Assembly (NCBI GenBank): GCA_900119625.1
Contig: FPKD01000001.1
Location: 62,001-126,000, forward strand
Reading direction: 5' to 3'
Length of the DNA stretch: 64,000 nt
Origin: Olsenella sp. kh2p3
Lineage (GTDB): Bacteria > Actinomycetota > Coriobacteriia > Coriobacteriales > Atopobiaceae
Below the pieces are notes generated by a model. It did not search any database, had not been told where the DNA came from, and saw nothing but the letters and a program-made list of their open reading frames with translations. This document shows positions 9,331 through 17,770 of this stretch, in pieces. A program made the translations under genes and the position numbers. Each line of letters starts with the position of its first letter. Positions within the stretch are counted from its first letter, which is position 1.

Positions 9331-10672
9331 GGCGCTCACCCATCCCCTCGAGCTCGGCCTTGGCCGGCCATAGCGCGGAGTAGTTGCACAGCACGTAGAG
9401 CGGGCGGTCGAGAGGCACCGACCCCAAGCGGCCGAGAACCTCGCTCACGGTGGTCGCCACCGGCGCCTTGATGCCGGCGTACTTCATGCGCACCTGCACG
9501 TCGTTTGCGCGGTGACCGCCCGCGAAGGCGAGAAGGTCCTTCTCGGCCAGGAGCCGCTCGAAGTCCACGTCCCAGATCCAGGAGATGTCCTTGCCGTCGT
9601 TGAAGTCGTCGTTGATCACGAAGAAGACTGCCTTGGGACGCTCGTCCGTCTGGAGCAGGGAGATGTTCTGGTTGAAGCCCGTGGGGTTCTTGGCAAGGTT
9701 GAGCACGACCTCGCGCCCGCCCACCGTGAAGTGCTGGAGGCGGCCGTTCTCGGGGTGGTAGCCGTCGAGGGCCGCCTGGAACGAGGCGGCGTCCACGCCC
9801 GCGAGGTGAGCCGCCGCAGCAGCCGCGAGCAGGTTGTAGACCATGTACACGCCGCCGAACCCAGCCGAGACGTGCGCCGTGCCCCCCTCGGGGAACGCAA
9901 CGTCAAAGCCCACGCCATGGGCGTCAACGCGCACGCCCGTGGCAACGAAGTCGAGCTTGGGACGCTCGAAGTCCCCGTTGGGGCACCTGAAGGCGCCCAG
10001 CTGGGCGTAGGCGCGGTAGTCGTAGGAAAGCTCGGCGCCGCAGACCTGGCAGAAGCGGGCCTCGGGCACGCGGTCGGGCGGAAGGCGGAGGTCCTCCCCT
10101 ATGCCAAACGCGAGGACCTTTGTGCCGGCCTTCTCGGCGCGAAGCGCCACGCCCACGGAGAGCGGATCGTCTCCGCACACCAGGAGCGTGGTCTCGGGCG
10201 AGGCCGCGAGCGCGGCCACGATGGTGTCCTGCACGTGGTCAATCTCGCCCGCACGATCGAGCTGGTCGCGGAAGAGGTTGAGAAGCACCAGGTAGCGAGG
10301 GCGCAGCTGGGGCAGGATGTGGATGGTCGAGAGCTCGTCCGCCTCCATGACCGCCCAGTCCGCGCCACTGCCGGGGAGAAGCGCGGCGGCGACGCCGGCC
10401 GCCATGTTGGCGCCCGCACGGTTGCAGAGGACCCTGCTGCCCGAGCGCTCGATGGCGTTTGCCAGCACGTTGTTGGTGGTGGTCTTGCCGTTTGTGCCGC
10501 AGACCACAATGGCGCCCTGGGAGAGCTTGGGCGCCAGGTGCGCTATGGCGTTGGGGTCGAGCGCGAGGGTGACCCGCCCGGGCATCTGGGATGCGTTGCG
10601 GTGAAGCACGCGCCGCAGGCCCCAGGACGTGAGGCGTCCCAGGCCCACGGCACAGGCATTGCGAACTCCCAT
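9323..10672 (-). CDS. murT: lipid II isoglutaminyl synthase, Mur ligase subunit MurT
   Basis: MurT is the ATP-dependent ligase subunit that, with GatD, amidates D-Glu of lipid II. The P-loop GTNGKTTTNN is at 59-68 and the Mur ligase central domain includes EADELSTIHILPQL. A zinc-ribbon insertion, normally Cys4, lies at about 207-236. Cys208, Cys211 and Cys230 are present, but the expected fourth Cys is replaced: the sequence is CPNGDFERP where homologues have CPxCGF. The C-terminal MurT domain (DUF1727) ends with LYVLCNYSALWPAKAEL, which is diagnostic. Length 449 residues is normal. It is co-transcribed with gatD and follows the Asp23 cluster by only three bases. Confidence 0.93.
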   Translation of the reverse strand: MGVRNACAVGLGRLTSWGLRRVLHRNASQMPGRVTLALDPNAIAHLAPKLSQGAIVVCGTNGKTTTNNVLANAIERSGSRVLCNRAGANMAAGVAAALLPGSGADWAVMEADELSTIHILPQLRPRYLVLLNLFRDQLDRAGEIDHVQDTIVAALAASPETTLLVCGDDPLSVGVALRAEKAGTKVLAFGIGEDLRLPPDRVPEARFCQVCGAELSYDYRAYAQLGAFRCPNGDFERPKLDFVATGVRVDAHGVGFDVAFPEGGTAHVSAGFGGVYMVYNLLAAAAAAHLAGVDAASFQAALDGYHPENGRLQHFTVGGREVVLNLAKNPTGFNQNISLLQTDERPKAVFFVINDDFNDGKDISWIWDVDFERLLAEKDLLAFAGGHRANDVQVRMKYAGIKAPVATTVSEVLGRLGSVPLDRPLYVLCNYSALWPAKAELEGMGERHD

Positions 10673-10675
10673 GCG

Positions 10676-11242
10676 CTACGCCTTCCCGCCGCGAGCGGCC
10701 GGTGCCGAGGCCTTGGTGGCGTCGACGGCGGGCGCCGGCGCGGCGTCCTCGGCGTCCTTCTCGGCCTCGACGCTGCGCCTGTACTCCTCGGGCGTGAGCA
10801 CGTCCTCGATGCGCAGGTTGACGCCTGCGACCTCCAGGCCGGTCATGCCGGTGACCTGCTTCACGATTGCCTTCTTGACGTCCTCGAAGACCTGCGGCGC
10901 ATAGGCGCCATACTCGATGAGCACCGAGACGTTGACCTTGACGGCGCTCTCGGGCGTGACCTCTACCGAGACGCCCTTCGTGGTGTCGGAGGCGCCAAAC
11001 GCGTCCTGGACGCGGTTGAGCCAGCTGCCCTTCATGCCCACCACTCCGGGGACGTCGCGCATTGCGATGGCGACGATCTTCTCGATGACCCCGTTGGAGA
11101 AGGTGAGGGAGTCCTCGGAGTCTGAGTCCTCCGCGATGTCGATGTCCTGACCCTGGACGGGCTCGGGCTGGGCTGCGGATGCAGCGGCCGCAACGATGCC
11201 GGTCTCTGCCTCGGCCTCCCGTGCGCTGTTCTCGGTGTCCAT
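10676..11242 (-). CDS. Asp23/Gls24 family envelope stress protein
   Basis: This is a 188-residue Asp23/Gls24 domain protein. The core LTFSNGVIEKIVAIAMRDVP followed by GVVGMKG is the family hallmark. Its N-terminal 45 residues and C-terminal 35 residues are low-complexity, acidic or Ala/Pro-rich. In staphylococci Asp23 is tethered to the membrane by AmaP and is linked to cell-wall stress. The neighbours here (a DUF2273 protein and an AmaP-like protein) reproduce that cluster. The biochemical activity of the family is not known. The gene probably belongs to one operon running from the AmaP gene into murT-gatD, judged from short gaps. Confidence 0.88.
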   Translation of the reverse strand: MDTENSAREAEAETGIVAAAASAAQPEPVQGQDIDIAEDSDSEDSLTFSNGVIEKIVAIAMRDVPGVVGMKGSWLNRVQDAFGASDTTKGVSVEVTPESAVKVNVSVLIEYGAYAPQVFEDVKKAIVKQVTGMTGLEVAGVNLRIEDVLTPEEYRRSVEAEKDAEDAAPAPAVDATKASAPAARGGKA

Positions 11243-11372
11243 GCTCGCTCCTCTGTGTGTGGGCTAATGATTGCGTGCTTGATGATTACTCGCTGTAGTG
11301 CCGTTGTGGTAGTGCCGTTGTGCTTCCCGTGGTGCCCCAGCCGCCCTGTTGTGCCGCGACCCCAGGCGTGCC

Positions 11373-11774
11373 CTAGCGACCCTCGTGGTCCCTGAAGAGC
11401 TTGCCCAGGACACGCAGGATCTTGGGGTCGCCGTCTGCCTGCTGGCCGATGGCCACGCCAATGAGCACGAGAAGCACGAGCAGGAGCGTGCGCCAGAAGC
11501 CGATCGCCGCCATGACAATGGCAACGAGAAGACCGCAGACGCCGCCCAGGAAGGCGTTCTCGTGACCGGGGAAGGTCCTGCTCACCCAGGCAGAGGCCTT
11601 GTCGACCCCACTCTGGGCACCCTCTGCGCTGCCGCCCTCGGGCGCAGCGGCACCGCCCGTCGCGCCTGGGGCGGCGTTGGCGTCCCGCGCCGCGTCGCGC
11701 TTCTCGGTCTGGCTTGCCTGGGGCTCCTCGGCCTCGACCTTCGCCCGCGGCGCCTTGTTGAACTCGTCGCTCAT
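11373..11774 (-). CDS. DUF2273 family small membrane protein
   Basis: This 133-residue protein has a long polar Ala/Gly/Glu-rich N-terminal half and two close hydrophobic segments (about residues 75-90 and 93-108: FLGGVCGLLVAIVMAAIGFW, then TLLLVLLVLIGVAIGQ). A short basic tail ends in KLFRDHEGR. Small DUF2273 proteins with this hairpin topology are regular companions of Asp23/Gls24 and AmaP. Here it lies between the two, two bases after the AmaP-like gene. The 130-base gap to the Asp23 gene holds no other open frame and could contain an internal promoter or processing site. Its molecular role is unknown. Confidence 0.8.
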   Translation of the reverse strand: MSDEFNKAPRAKVEAEEPQASQTEKRDAARDANAAPGATGGAAAPEGGSAEGAQSGVDKASAWVSRTFPGHENAFLGGVCGLLVAIVMAAIGFWRTLLLVLLVLIGVAIGQQADGDPKILRVLGKLFRDHEGR

Positions 11775-11776
11775 GG

Positions 11777-12523
11777 CTAGGCCTCCCCGTTCTGAGCGTC
11801 AGCATCCTCGCCCGCCGCACCGGCAGACGACCCCTCATGCCCCAGTCCCATGGGCACCGTGATGGCGCCGTACGACGCCGGCGCAGGTGTGGGCGCCTCC
11901 TCCGCTGCGGACGCGGGCTGCGCCTCCGTCACCGCAACGTCAGCGACTGCCGTCTCTTGCGCCTGCGGAGAGGTGGGAACGCTCACGTCTCCCGCAACGG
12001 GCGCGGACGAGACCTCCTTGGGCACCACGAACTCCAAGCTCACGTCCTCGAGCTTGTCTCCGCAGACGGCCGTGAGGCCGCGCACCAGCTCCTCGTGAAG
12101 CTCGGTGCCCTTCTCGACCACGTCCACGCTCTCGTGCGGCAAGACGCGCACGTGCACGCGAACGTGCCCGCGCTTCTTGGCGCTCACGTAGACGCGGTCT
12201 GCCGAGCAGGTCCCATCGGCCTCGACCACATGCGTGGCCTGCGACGCGATGGCGTCGCGCGAGACCGAGATGGTGCCGCCATCGACGGTGGTCACCTCGA
12301 CGGTGCGCACCCGGCGCGAGAAGATCGAGCGAAAGAGCAGGATGAGCAGGCCAACCACCGTGATGAGGAGCAGGACCTCCACCACGGTGTAGTACTCCGG
12401 CAGCGAGAAGAGCGCCGAAGCCTGGGTCGTCCAGGGACCTAGCCACGTGAGCACGAACGCAGCCAGGCACAGAAGTCCTGACAGCGAGAAGACGAACATG
12501 CAGAAGCGCTTGAACCCACCCAT
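11777..12523 (-). CDS. amaP: AmaP-like alkaline shock membrane anchor
   Basis: This 248-residue protein has two N-terminal membrane segments (about residues 8-30, FVFSLSGLLCLAAFVLTWL, and 46-66, VVEVLLLITVVGLLILLF). An Asp23-like domain follows, with TISVSRDAIASQATHVV and VHVRVLPHESVDVVEKG. The tail is Ala/Pro/Glu-rich. This is the AmaP arrangement that anchors Asp23 at the membrane. The ATG at 12523 follows GGGGAG by six bases; the longer frame to 12604 adds 27 polar residues with no ribosome site. It is the first gene of the Asp23 cluster. Orthology is by layout and context. Confidence 0.78.
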   Translation of the reverse strand: MGGFKRFCMFVFSLSGLLCLAAFVLTWLGPWTTQASALFSLPEYYTVVEVLLLITVVGLLILLFRSIFSRRVRTVEVTTVDGGTISVSRDAIASQATHVVEADGTCSADRVYVSAKKRGHVRVHVRVLPHESVDVVEKGTELHEELVRGLTAVCGDKLEDVSLEFVVPKEVSSAPVAGDVSVPTSPQAQETAVADVAVTEAQPASAAEEAPTPAPASYGAITVPMGLGHEGSSAGAAGEDADAQNGEA

Positions 12524-12664
12524 GCGCAACTCCCCTGTCGAGCGCCGTCCCGACGGACTATCCGTCGGCCTGACAAAGAAGAGCATACCCCTTTGGCGCG
12601 ACACTAATTAGACCGCCAGGGACACCCGGCACGCTCCGGGGGCGTCATCCCAGAAGGGCCTGCC

Positions 12665-14632
12665 CTAGTCCGTGAACGTCCTTGCCGTGGGGGTCTGGCG
12701 CACCTGGAGCGCACCCGCTCCCGCCGCAGTAGTCACCTGGTACTCGATGGTCTCGGTCTCGCCAGGCATGGTGCTCACGGCAAAGTAGTGGCCGTCGAGC
12801 CCCTCGAGCTGCCCATTCGTCGCGCGGTCGCTCAGGCCGGAGACCGCACCGCCCGCAGGGCCGAGCACAATCACGAGGGACACCATGTCGCCCCTGCCGG
12901 AGGTCATGTCCGAACCGCCCGTGATGTACTCGGGAGCGGTGGCCGCCTCCTCTTCGGTCATACGGTTGGTGATAGTGGTAGTCACATTGTAGGTGGTGGT
13001 GCCGTCGCTGTTCTTGGTCGCCGTACCCACGGTGGTGCGCAGGTCCATGTACCAGTCCATCTTTGCCCAGGTGTTGTCGTTCACGTAGACGCCGAGCACC
13101 GGGTTCGCCGGGTCGCTGTCAAGCTCGCCAGCGATGCCCAGCTCCTGCATGACGGCCTCCTCGGAGTCGTCTGCCATCCAAACCTGCAGGCGACGGTCCT
13201 CTCCCGACTGCTTGATGAGCTTGGTGAGGTCATCGAGGCTCACGGAGCCGAGCGAGGTCATGAGCTGGTCGAAGCACAGGCCGGCGACCTCGGCGAACAT
13301 GGCATCCTGCTTCGCACCCTCGGGGTACTTCCAATAGATGTCGGAGAGCAGCACCTGAGCCGCGTTGGTGCCGTCGACCGCCGTTCCGTCGGACGCAACG
13401 ACCCCGCCCGTCAGGGCGAGGAGGTTCTGCAGGAAGACGGGATCAATCGCGATGACGCCCTCGACCTGCTGGTCGCTGTGTTGGTTCCAGCCGTCGGCGA
13501 GGTACTTGCCAGCATGCGAGAAGTCGGGGGTGAAGTTTGCCCAGGAGGCAGCGACGGCGGGAGCCTCGCCGAGAAGCGAGCGCTCCTCGTCGGTGATGTC
13601 GATGTTGACGTCGAATCCCTGGCCCAGCGAGGTCGACTTGCCCAGGCTGATCTCGCCGTCCGCGACGGTCACGGGGATGCGCGCGCCAGGAAGGCCGCCC
13701 GTCGCCCTCAGCTCGGAGTTGTTTTGCGCAACGATGAGGTAGGTGCGCGTACCGTTCGCGCCGAGGAGCCCGGGAAGGCTCGGGGCGATCTTCTCGGCGG
13801 TCTGCGCTCCCTCATCGGCGGTCGAGAGGAGCTGCTGGGCCTTCTCGACATAGGTGTTCACCTGCGAGACGGAGCCGGGCTTGATGGCACTTGCACGCTT
13901 AGAGCAGTCCGAAATCGTGGGCGAGACGTCCGAGAGGGCGTTGACCAGGCTCTGGATGGCGTCCACATCTACCTTGCCGTTGGAGAGCAGCGAGGACATC
14001 GAGACGCCCGAGAGGCTCTGCGCCATGGGCACGAGGACCTTGGCGCCCATGTCGTCCGCGATGCCGGCGAGCTGCTGCGCGTTTCTCACGTCCTGGCCAA
14101 CCACGGGCAGGTTGGCTGCGAATCCCCAGAGGGCACCGCTCGTCTCCTTGTGCATGTCGGAGGCCGCCGTGGCGAACGAGTTGGCGTTGTTGAGGAGCGT
14201 CTCGCCATCCCCGGAGGTGAGGTTGTCCTTCATTGACGAGGCGGTTGAGGAGACAACCTTCGCGTCCGCCTGGACGGCCTGGGCCGAGCGGTAGAGAAGG
14301 AAGCCGCAGGTACCGATGACAGCGACAAGGGCGAGAACCACTACGAGCACGACCCTGCCGGGGTGGTGGCGCTTGGCCTGCTTGCGCCCACGCCCAGTCT
14401 GCTGACCAGGGCCGCCGAGGTAGACGTTCATCGCCGGCACGGGCTCGGGAGGCTCGATGTGGGGCGCGCTCTGGTCGTCTGCGAAGCCAAACGCCTGGCC
14501 TGCGTCCGAGAACTGCTGGGTAGCCCCAAAGTCAGGGAGATCGGGCTGCGACGGGCGGAAGTCCTGCTCGTCCTCGTTGTCCCTAGGGCCTGTCGGCTTG
14601 GCGAAGTGTGCTCCGCGCGGACTGTCTGACAT
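12665..14632 (-). CDS. DUF4012 domain-containing membrane protein
   Basis: This 655-residue protein has a disordered N-terminal cytoplasmic region of about 95 residues, then a single membrane segment (VVLVVVLALVAVIGTCGFLL). The extracytoplasmic part contains a helical stretch and the DUF4012 core, marked by TYLIVAQNNSELRATGGLPG. It resembles actinobacterial and Gram-positive DUF4012 proteins encoded near envelope-polymer genes, whose function is unknown to me. Four in-frame ATGs exist. I choose 14632 because GGGGGGA lies seven bases upstream, the only strong ribosome site. The downstream neighbour on the same strand is the AmaP-like gene, so envelope biology fits, but no direct partner is shown. 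Confidence 0.82.
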   Translation of the reverse strand: MSDSPRGAHFAKPTGPRDNEDEQDFRPSQPDLPDFGATQQFSDAGQAFGFADDQSAPHIEPPEPVPAMNVYLGGPGQQTGRGRKQAKRHHPGRVVLVVVLALVAVIGTCGFLLYRSAQAVQADAKVVSSTASSMKDNLTSGDGETLLNNANSFATAASDMHKETSGALWGFAANLPVVGQDVRNAQQLAGIADDMGAKVLVPMAQSLSGVSMSSLLSNGKVDVDAIQSLVNALSDVSPTISDCSKRASAIKPGSVSQVNTYVEKAQQLLSTADEGAQTAEKIAPSLPGLLGANGTRTYLIVAQNNSELRATGGLPGARIPVTVADGEISLGKSTSLGQGFDVNIDITDEERSLLGEAPAVAASWANFTPDFSHAGKYLADGWNQHSDQQVEGVIAIDPVFLQNLLALTGGVVASDGTAVDGTNAAQVLLSDIYWKYPEGAKQDAMFAEVAGLCFDQLMTSLGSVSLDDLTKLIKQSGEDRRLQVWMADDSEEAVMQELGIAGELDSDPANPVLGVYVNDNTWAKMDWYMDLRTTVGTATKNSDGTTTYNVTTTITNRMTEEEAATAPEYITGGSDMTSGRGDMVSLVIVLGPAGGAVSGLSDRATNGQLEGLDGHYFAVSTMPGETETIEYQVTTAAGAGALQVRQTPTARTFTD

Positions 14633-14904
14633 CTGATGTCCCCCCATACGAAAGCCAGCCATGTCCTTGTCCTTGGCCGGCAAGCCGTAGTCTGATGCTA
14701 TTGCCTTTCAGGTATTCTCGCATACGGCTCAAAGATACGCGCAGGGAGACGTGCCTGGGGCCGCCAACGGCCAAAGTCCAGACAACGGGCATGCGCAAGG
14801 GGCGAGGCTGGTGGCCGGCGCGCGAGCGGCTCCGCGCGGGCAGCGGGGATTTGGGCCTGCGGCGTGCGGACGGCTCCGCGCGAGCGGCGGGGATTTGGAC
14901 CGGT

Positions 14905-14978
14905 GTCGATACACATTCGTACCCGAATCTGTGACCCGCGCAGGTCGATACACATTCGTCGCACGAATGTGTATCGAC
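14905..14978. repeat. TCGATACACATTCG palindromic repeat, copy 1
   Basis: A degenerate half (14905-14935) is followed by a perfect inverted repeat at 14944-14978: 16-base arms starting GTCGATACACATTCGT around a CGC loop. The same composite occurs at 16250-16320 and 36002-36073. The surrounding gap 14633-15034 (about 400 bases) shows no convincing gene. It should contain the DUF4012 promoter on the left and the 3' end of the dehydrogenase on the right, and includes a GC-rich repetitive stretch at about 14800-14900. Confidence 0.85.
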
Positions 14979-15034
14979 CGAAGCCAACCCGCACCCGTCA
15001 TCCCACGCGTGCCCGTCCAGCAAAGGCCGAGAGC

Positions 15035-16009
15035 CTACTTAACTACGTTTCCGTTCTCGTCGTACTTATAGAAGCCCTCGCCCACGGCAATGCCGGTCTT
15101 GCCGGCATCCACATAGCTCTTGAGCAGCGCGACCATCATGCCAGCCGGGGTGGAGGGGTCATTTGCGCCAGGCTCCATGGAGATGATCTTGAGCGCCAGC
15201 GGCAGGCCGACCTTGTCGATCTTGCGGAACGGGGTCTGGTCGGGACGGGCGCCGGTGTCGAGCTCCCAGCACAGATCGACCGTGGCGGGATCCGTCACGC
15301 CCGACGCCACGAGGTACATCGCCGCCTTGAACCATGGGATGAGCAGCGTGTTGAGGATGTAGCCGGGCTGCTCCTTGTTGAGCTTGAGGGGAACCATACC
15401 AATGGCGTAGGAGAACTGCTCGGCTAGCTTGAAGGACTCGTCACTGGTGCGGTCGTGGCGCATGAGCTCCGTGAGGTTGTTGCGCCAGATCTGGTTGGCA
15501 AAGTGCAGCGTCATGTAGCGGTCGGGGCGGCCGGTCGCATCGGCAAAGGTGCTCGGCAGGAAGGTCGACGAGTCGGTGAGCAGCACGGTCTTCTCGGGCA
15601 TGACCCCAGCGATCTTCTCGTAGAAGTCACGCTTCTGAGCGGGGTCCTCGTTGATGCACTCGATGACCACGTCCGCGTCCGAGAAGGCCTCCTCCACGCT
15701 GGTGGTGAGGCGAATGTGCGAGAGGCGCTCCTCGGCCTGGGCCCTGAGCTGGTCGATCTGCTCGTCAGTGAGGTCCTGCTCGTCCGAGAGGCCGCGGCAG
15801 TACGCGCCACGGTCGGCCTTCCACGCGTCAAGCTCGCCAAGAATCTGCTTGCGCACGGCCTCCAACCGGGGCTTTGCGCGGTCGATGGAACCTTCGTTCC
15901 GCAGCCACACGGTTGTATCGAAGCCCTTGTACGCAACCATCGAGGAGATCTGGCTGCCCTCGGTGCCACAGCCCGCGATGGTTACCTTCTTCACGTCCTT
16001 GATGTCCAT
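15035..16009 (-). CDS. 3-hydroxyacyl-CoA dehydrogenase family protein
   Basis: This is a 324-residue NAD-dependent 3-hydroxyacyl/3-hydroxybutyryl-CoA dehydrogenase-type enzyme. The Rossmann motif is VTIAGCGTEGSQI (GxGxxG) near the N-terminus. Then come VVIECINEDPAQKRDFYEKI and LTDSSTFLPSTFADATGRPDRYMTLHF, where the family has the catalytic Ser and His. The C-terminal helical dimerisation domain includes NKEQPGYILNTLLIPWFKAA. It would oxidise a 3-hydroxyacyl-CoA or reduce the ketone in the cytoplasm. No thiolase or crotonase is adjacent, so the pathway is open. The start follows GAAGGGA by about ten bases. Confidence 0.88.
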   Translation of the reverse strand: MDIKDVKKVTIAGCGTEGSQISSMVAYKGFDTTVWLRNEGSIDRAKPRLEAVRKQILGELDAWKADRGAYCRGLSDEQDLTDEQIDQLRAQAEERLSHIRLTTSVEEAFSDADVVIECINEDPAQKRDFYEKIAGVMPEKTVLLTDSSTFLPSTFADATGRPDRYMTLHFANQIWRNNLTELMRHDRTSDESFKLAEQFSYAIGMVPLKLNKEQPGYILNTLLIPWFKAAMYLVASGVTDPATVDLCWELDTGARPDQTPFRKIDKVGLPLALKIISMEPGANDPSTPAGMMVALLKSYVDAGKTGIAVGEGFYKYDENGNVVK

Positions 16010-16249
16010 GGTCTACGAGTCCCTTCGATGAGGTAATACGTTTAACCGACTCGTACGTTATGCCCCTGGCAGACACGAAGGTGAAGCGGAAATACGCAGG
16101 CGGCGAGAAGGGGCGCTCGGCGGTTGTTTGCGGATGGCGCCGTGGGCCGCGTGGGCGGCGCCGGAGGCTGCGGCGCGCAGGTGGCGTGGGACGTCGGTGT
16201 GGGGCGGAGGCATGGGCCGGCGGGGTGAACCGACGGGCAGGCCGGCGAC

Positions 16250-16320
16250 GGTACACATTCGTACCCGAATCTGTGACCCGCGCAGGTCGATACACATTCG
16301 TCGCACGAATGTGTATCGAC
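16250..16320. repeat. TCGATACACATTCG palindromic repeat, copy 2
   Basis: This is the second copy of the composite repeat; 16286-16320 is identical to the perfect 16-base inverted repeat of copy 1, including its CGC loop. It lies in the 393-base gap 16010-16402. The rest of that gap holds the dehydrogenase promoter region (AT-richer near 16030-16060) and a GC-rich stretch with no credible gene. The repeat lies after the stop of the pentapeptide-repeat gene. Confidence 0.85.
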
Positions 16321-16402
16321 CAGGGGCGGTCTGCGTCCGCCAGCAACCGGGCCACGGCGATGCCGCAACGGCTTCCGAGCCGCCCGCGCCTCCCCGCGGC
16401 CC

Positions 16403-17005
16403 TTATCGCAGCTTCACGCCGAGCAAGCCAGCAAGGTCGGGCAGCTGGTCAACCCCCACATACGCGTCGCGCAACTCGCGGAACGTGTCGCTCACGCGGA
16501 CGCCCGCGATGTTGCAGCTCGTGAGGTCGACGCCCGCGAGCCTCGTCTGGAAGAGCTCCGCGCGCATGAGGTCGCAACCCTCGAGCACCAGCCTGCTGCG
16601 CAGGCGAAGCTGCGAGAGGGACGCCTCGCGCAGGTCGCACCCGGAGAACGAGACGCGCTCGAGCTTGGACTCCGCCAGCCCCACGTACGAGAGGTTGCAG
16701 CCCCTGAACTGCGTGCGCACGAGGACGGACTTGTGGAGGTCCGCGCCCACCAGGCGGCAGTCCTCGACCCTCGAGTCCCGCCAGAAGCCGGTGTTGCCAG
16801 CAATGTTGCCCAGGTCGCAGCCCTCAAACGTGCAGCGCTCGAAGCTTGGGCGCTCCAGCCGCGCGGAGGCCAGGACGCACCTGCGGAAAGCGCAGTCCTC
16901 GAACTCAACATGCCCGAGGTCTTCTCCGGAGAGGTCCTCCCCCGCAAACTCACGACCGCGGACGTCCCCGTCATTCTCGGCTATGGCGTCGAGCAACTCG
17001 CTCAT
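16403..17005 (-). CDS. pentapeptide-repeat protein
   Basis: This 200-residue protein is made almost entirely of pentapeptide repeats of A(D/N)LXX type. Examples are FEDCAFRRCVLASARLERPS, LVGADLHKSVLVRTQFRGCN and LVLEGCDLMRAELFQTRLAG. It should fold as a right-handed quadrilateral beta-helix. Such proteins range from DNA-gyrase-protecting DNA mimics (Qnr/MfpA) to proteins of unknown role. The central positions are often Cys rather than Leu or Phe (GC-L pattern). No signal peptide is present. It is followed on the same strand by the dispersed palindrome and preceded by an SDR gene 21 bases away. Specific function is not assignable. Confidence 0.85.
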   Translation of the reverse strand: MSELLDAIAENDGDVRGREFAGEDLSGEDLGHVEFEDCAFRRCVLASARLERPSFERCTFEGCDLGNIAGNTGFWRDSRVEDCRLVGADLHKSVLVRTQFRGCNLSYVGLAESKLERVSFSGCDLREASLSQLRLRSRLVLEGCDLMRAELFQTRLAGVDLTSCNIAGVRVSDTFRELRDAYVGVDQLPDLAGLLGVKLR

Positions 17006-17026
17006 GGTCTCCTGCTCCTCGTGTTC

Positions 17027-17698
17027 CTACTCCTCGGGCCACACGAAGTCGAAGCTCCCGGCCTCGCCGCCGTCGATGAGCAGGTTCTGCCCCGTCATGA
17101 AGCGGTTGGTGACGGCGACGAAGTAAATCCACTCGGCGATCTCCTCCGGCATCGCCCAGCGGCGGAGCGGCGTGAGGTCCATGATGCGCCCCCAGAGGGC
17201 GGGGTCGTCCATCACGGGGCGGTTGAGCTCGGTCATGACGCCGCCCGGGTCCACGCTGTTGCAGGTGGCCTGCGGTGCCAGCCGCTGCGCGAGATTCTTC
17301 GCATAGGCGAGAACCCCGCCCTTCGACGCCGCGTACTCGGGGAACTCAGCTCCGGTGTGCCCGCTGGAGGACCCCACCAGCACAACTGCACGCACCTGGG
17401 GCTGAGGGACGCGCCCGCCCGGCGCGAAGGCATGGCGCTCGCACACGTTGATGGCGCCCTTGAGGTTGACGTCGATGTCCGCGCCGCTGTCCTGCACGCC
17501 CGCGTTGCTCACGATGACCTCAGGCGAAAGCCCCGAAGGCAGCGCCGCACGGTCCCGAACGTCGGCAACGAAGTGCTGGTAGCGCGGGTGCTCAATCGAG
17601 GACGCCAGCACGTCAAGCCCCCACACGCGGTGCCCGCGCGCAAGGAACAGCTCCGCCGTCGCCCGGCCGATCCCCCGCGACGTGCCCGTAACCAGCAC
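17027..17698 (-). CDS. short-chain dehydrogenase/reductase (SDR)
   Basis: This classical SDR oxidoreductase uses NAD(P)(H). The cofactor loop is TGTSRGIGRA (TGxxxGIG), VSNAGV is the NNAG-type motif, the catalytic Ser lies in VLVGSSSGHTG and the YxxxK motif is YAASK. The end TGQNLLIDGGEAGSF is typical. I take a GTG at 17698, giving VLVTGTSRGIG. The frame is open to an ATG at 17767, but that ATG is inside a hairpin repeat and overlaps the transporter stop, so the longer form is less likely. The substrate is unknown. A TG(A/T)S-containing protein of about 223 residues is within the SDR range. Confidence 0.85.
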   Translation of the reverse strand: MLVTGTSRGIGRATAELFLARGHRVWGLDVLASSIEHPRYQHFVADVRDRAALPSGLSPEVIVSNAGVQDSGADIDVNLKGAINVCERHAFAPGGRVPQPQVRAVVLVGSSSGHTGAEFPEYAASKGGVLAYAKNLAQRLAPQATCNSVDPGGVMTELNRPVMDDPALWGRIMDLTPLRRWAMPEEIAEWIYFVAVTNRFMTGQNLLIDGGEAGSFDFVWPEE

Positions 17699-17733
17699 GT
17701 CAAGCGCACGCCCGCCAGCATCCAGCGGCGACG

Positions 17734-17770
17734 GCGATGAGACGAAGGTGCTGCCGCTTTGTCTCATCGC
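17734..17770. repeat. ATGAGACAAGG hairpin repeat, copy 2
   Basis: Fourteen-base arms (17734-17747 and 17757-17770, GCGATGAGAC... against ...GTCTCATCGC) pair with one G-T mismatch around a nine-base loop. The arms share the GATGAGAC core with the hairpin at 7559-7589. The transporter stop codon (17764-17766) lies in the right arm, so the element may also act as its terminator. Confidence 0.7.
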
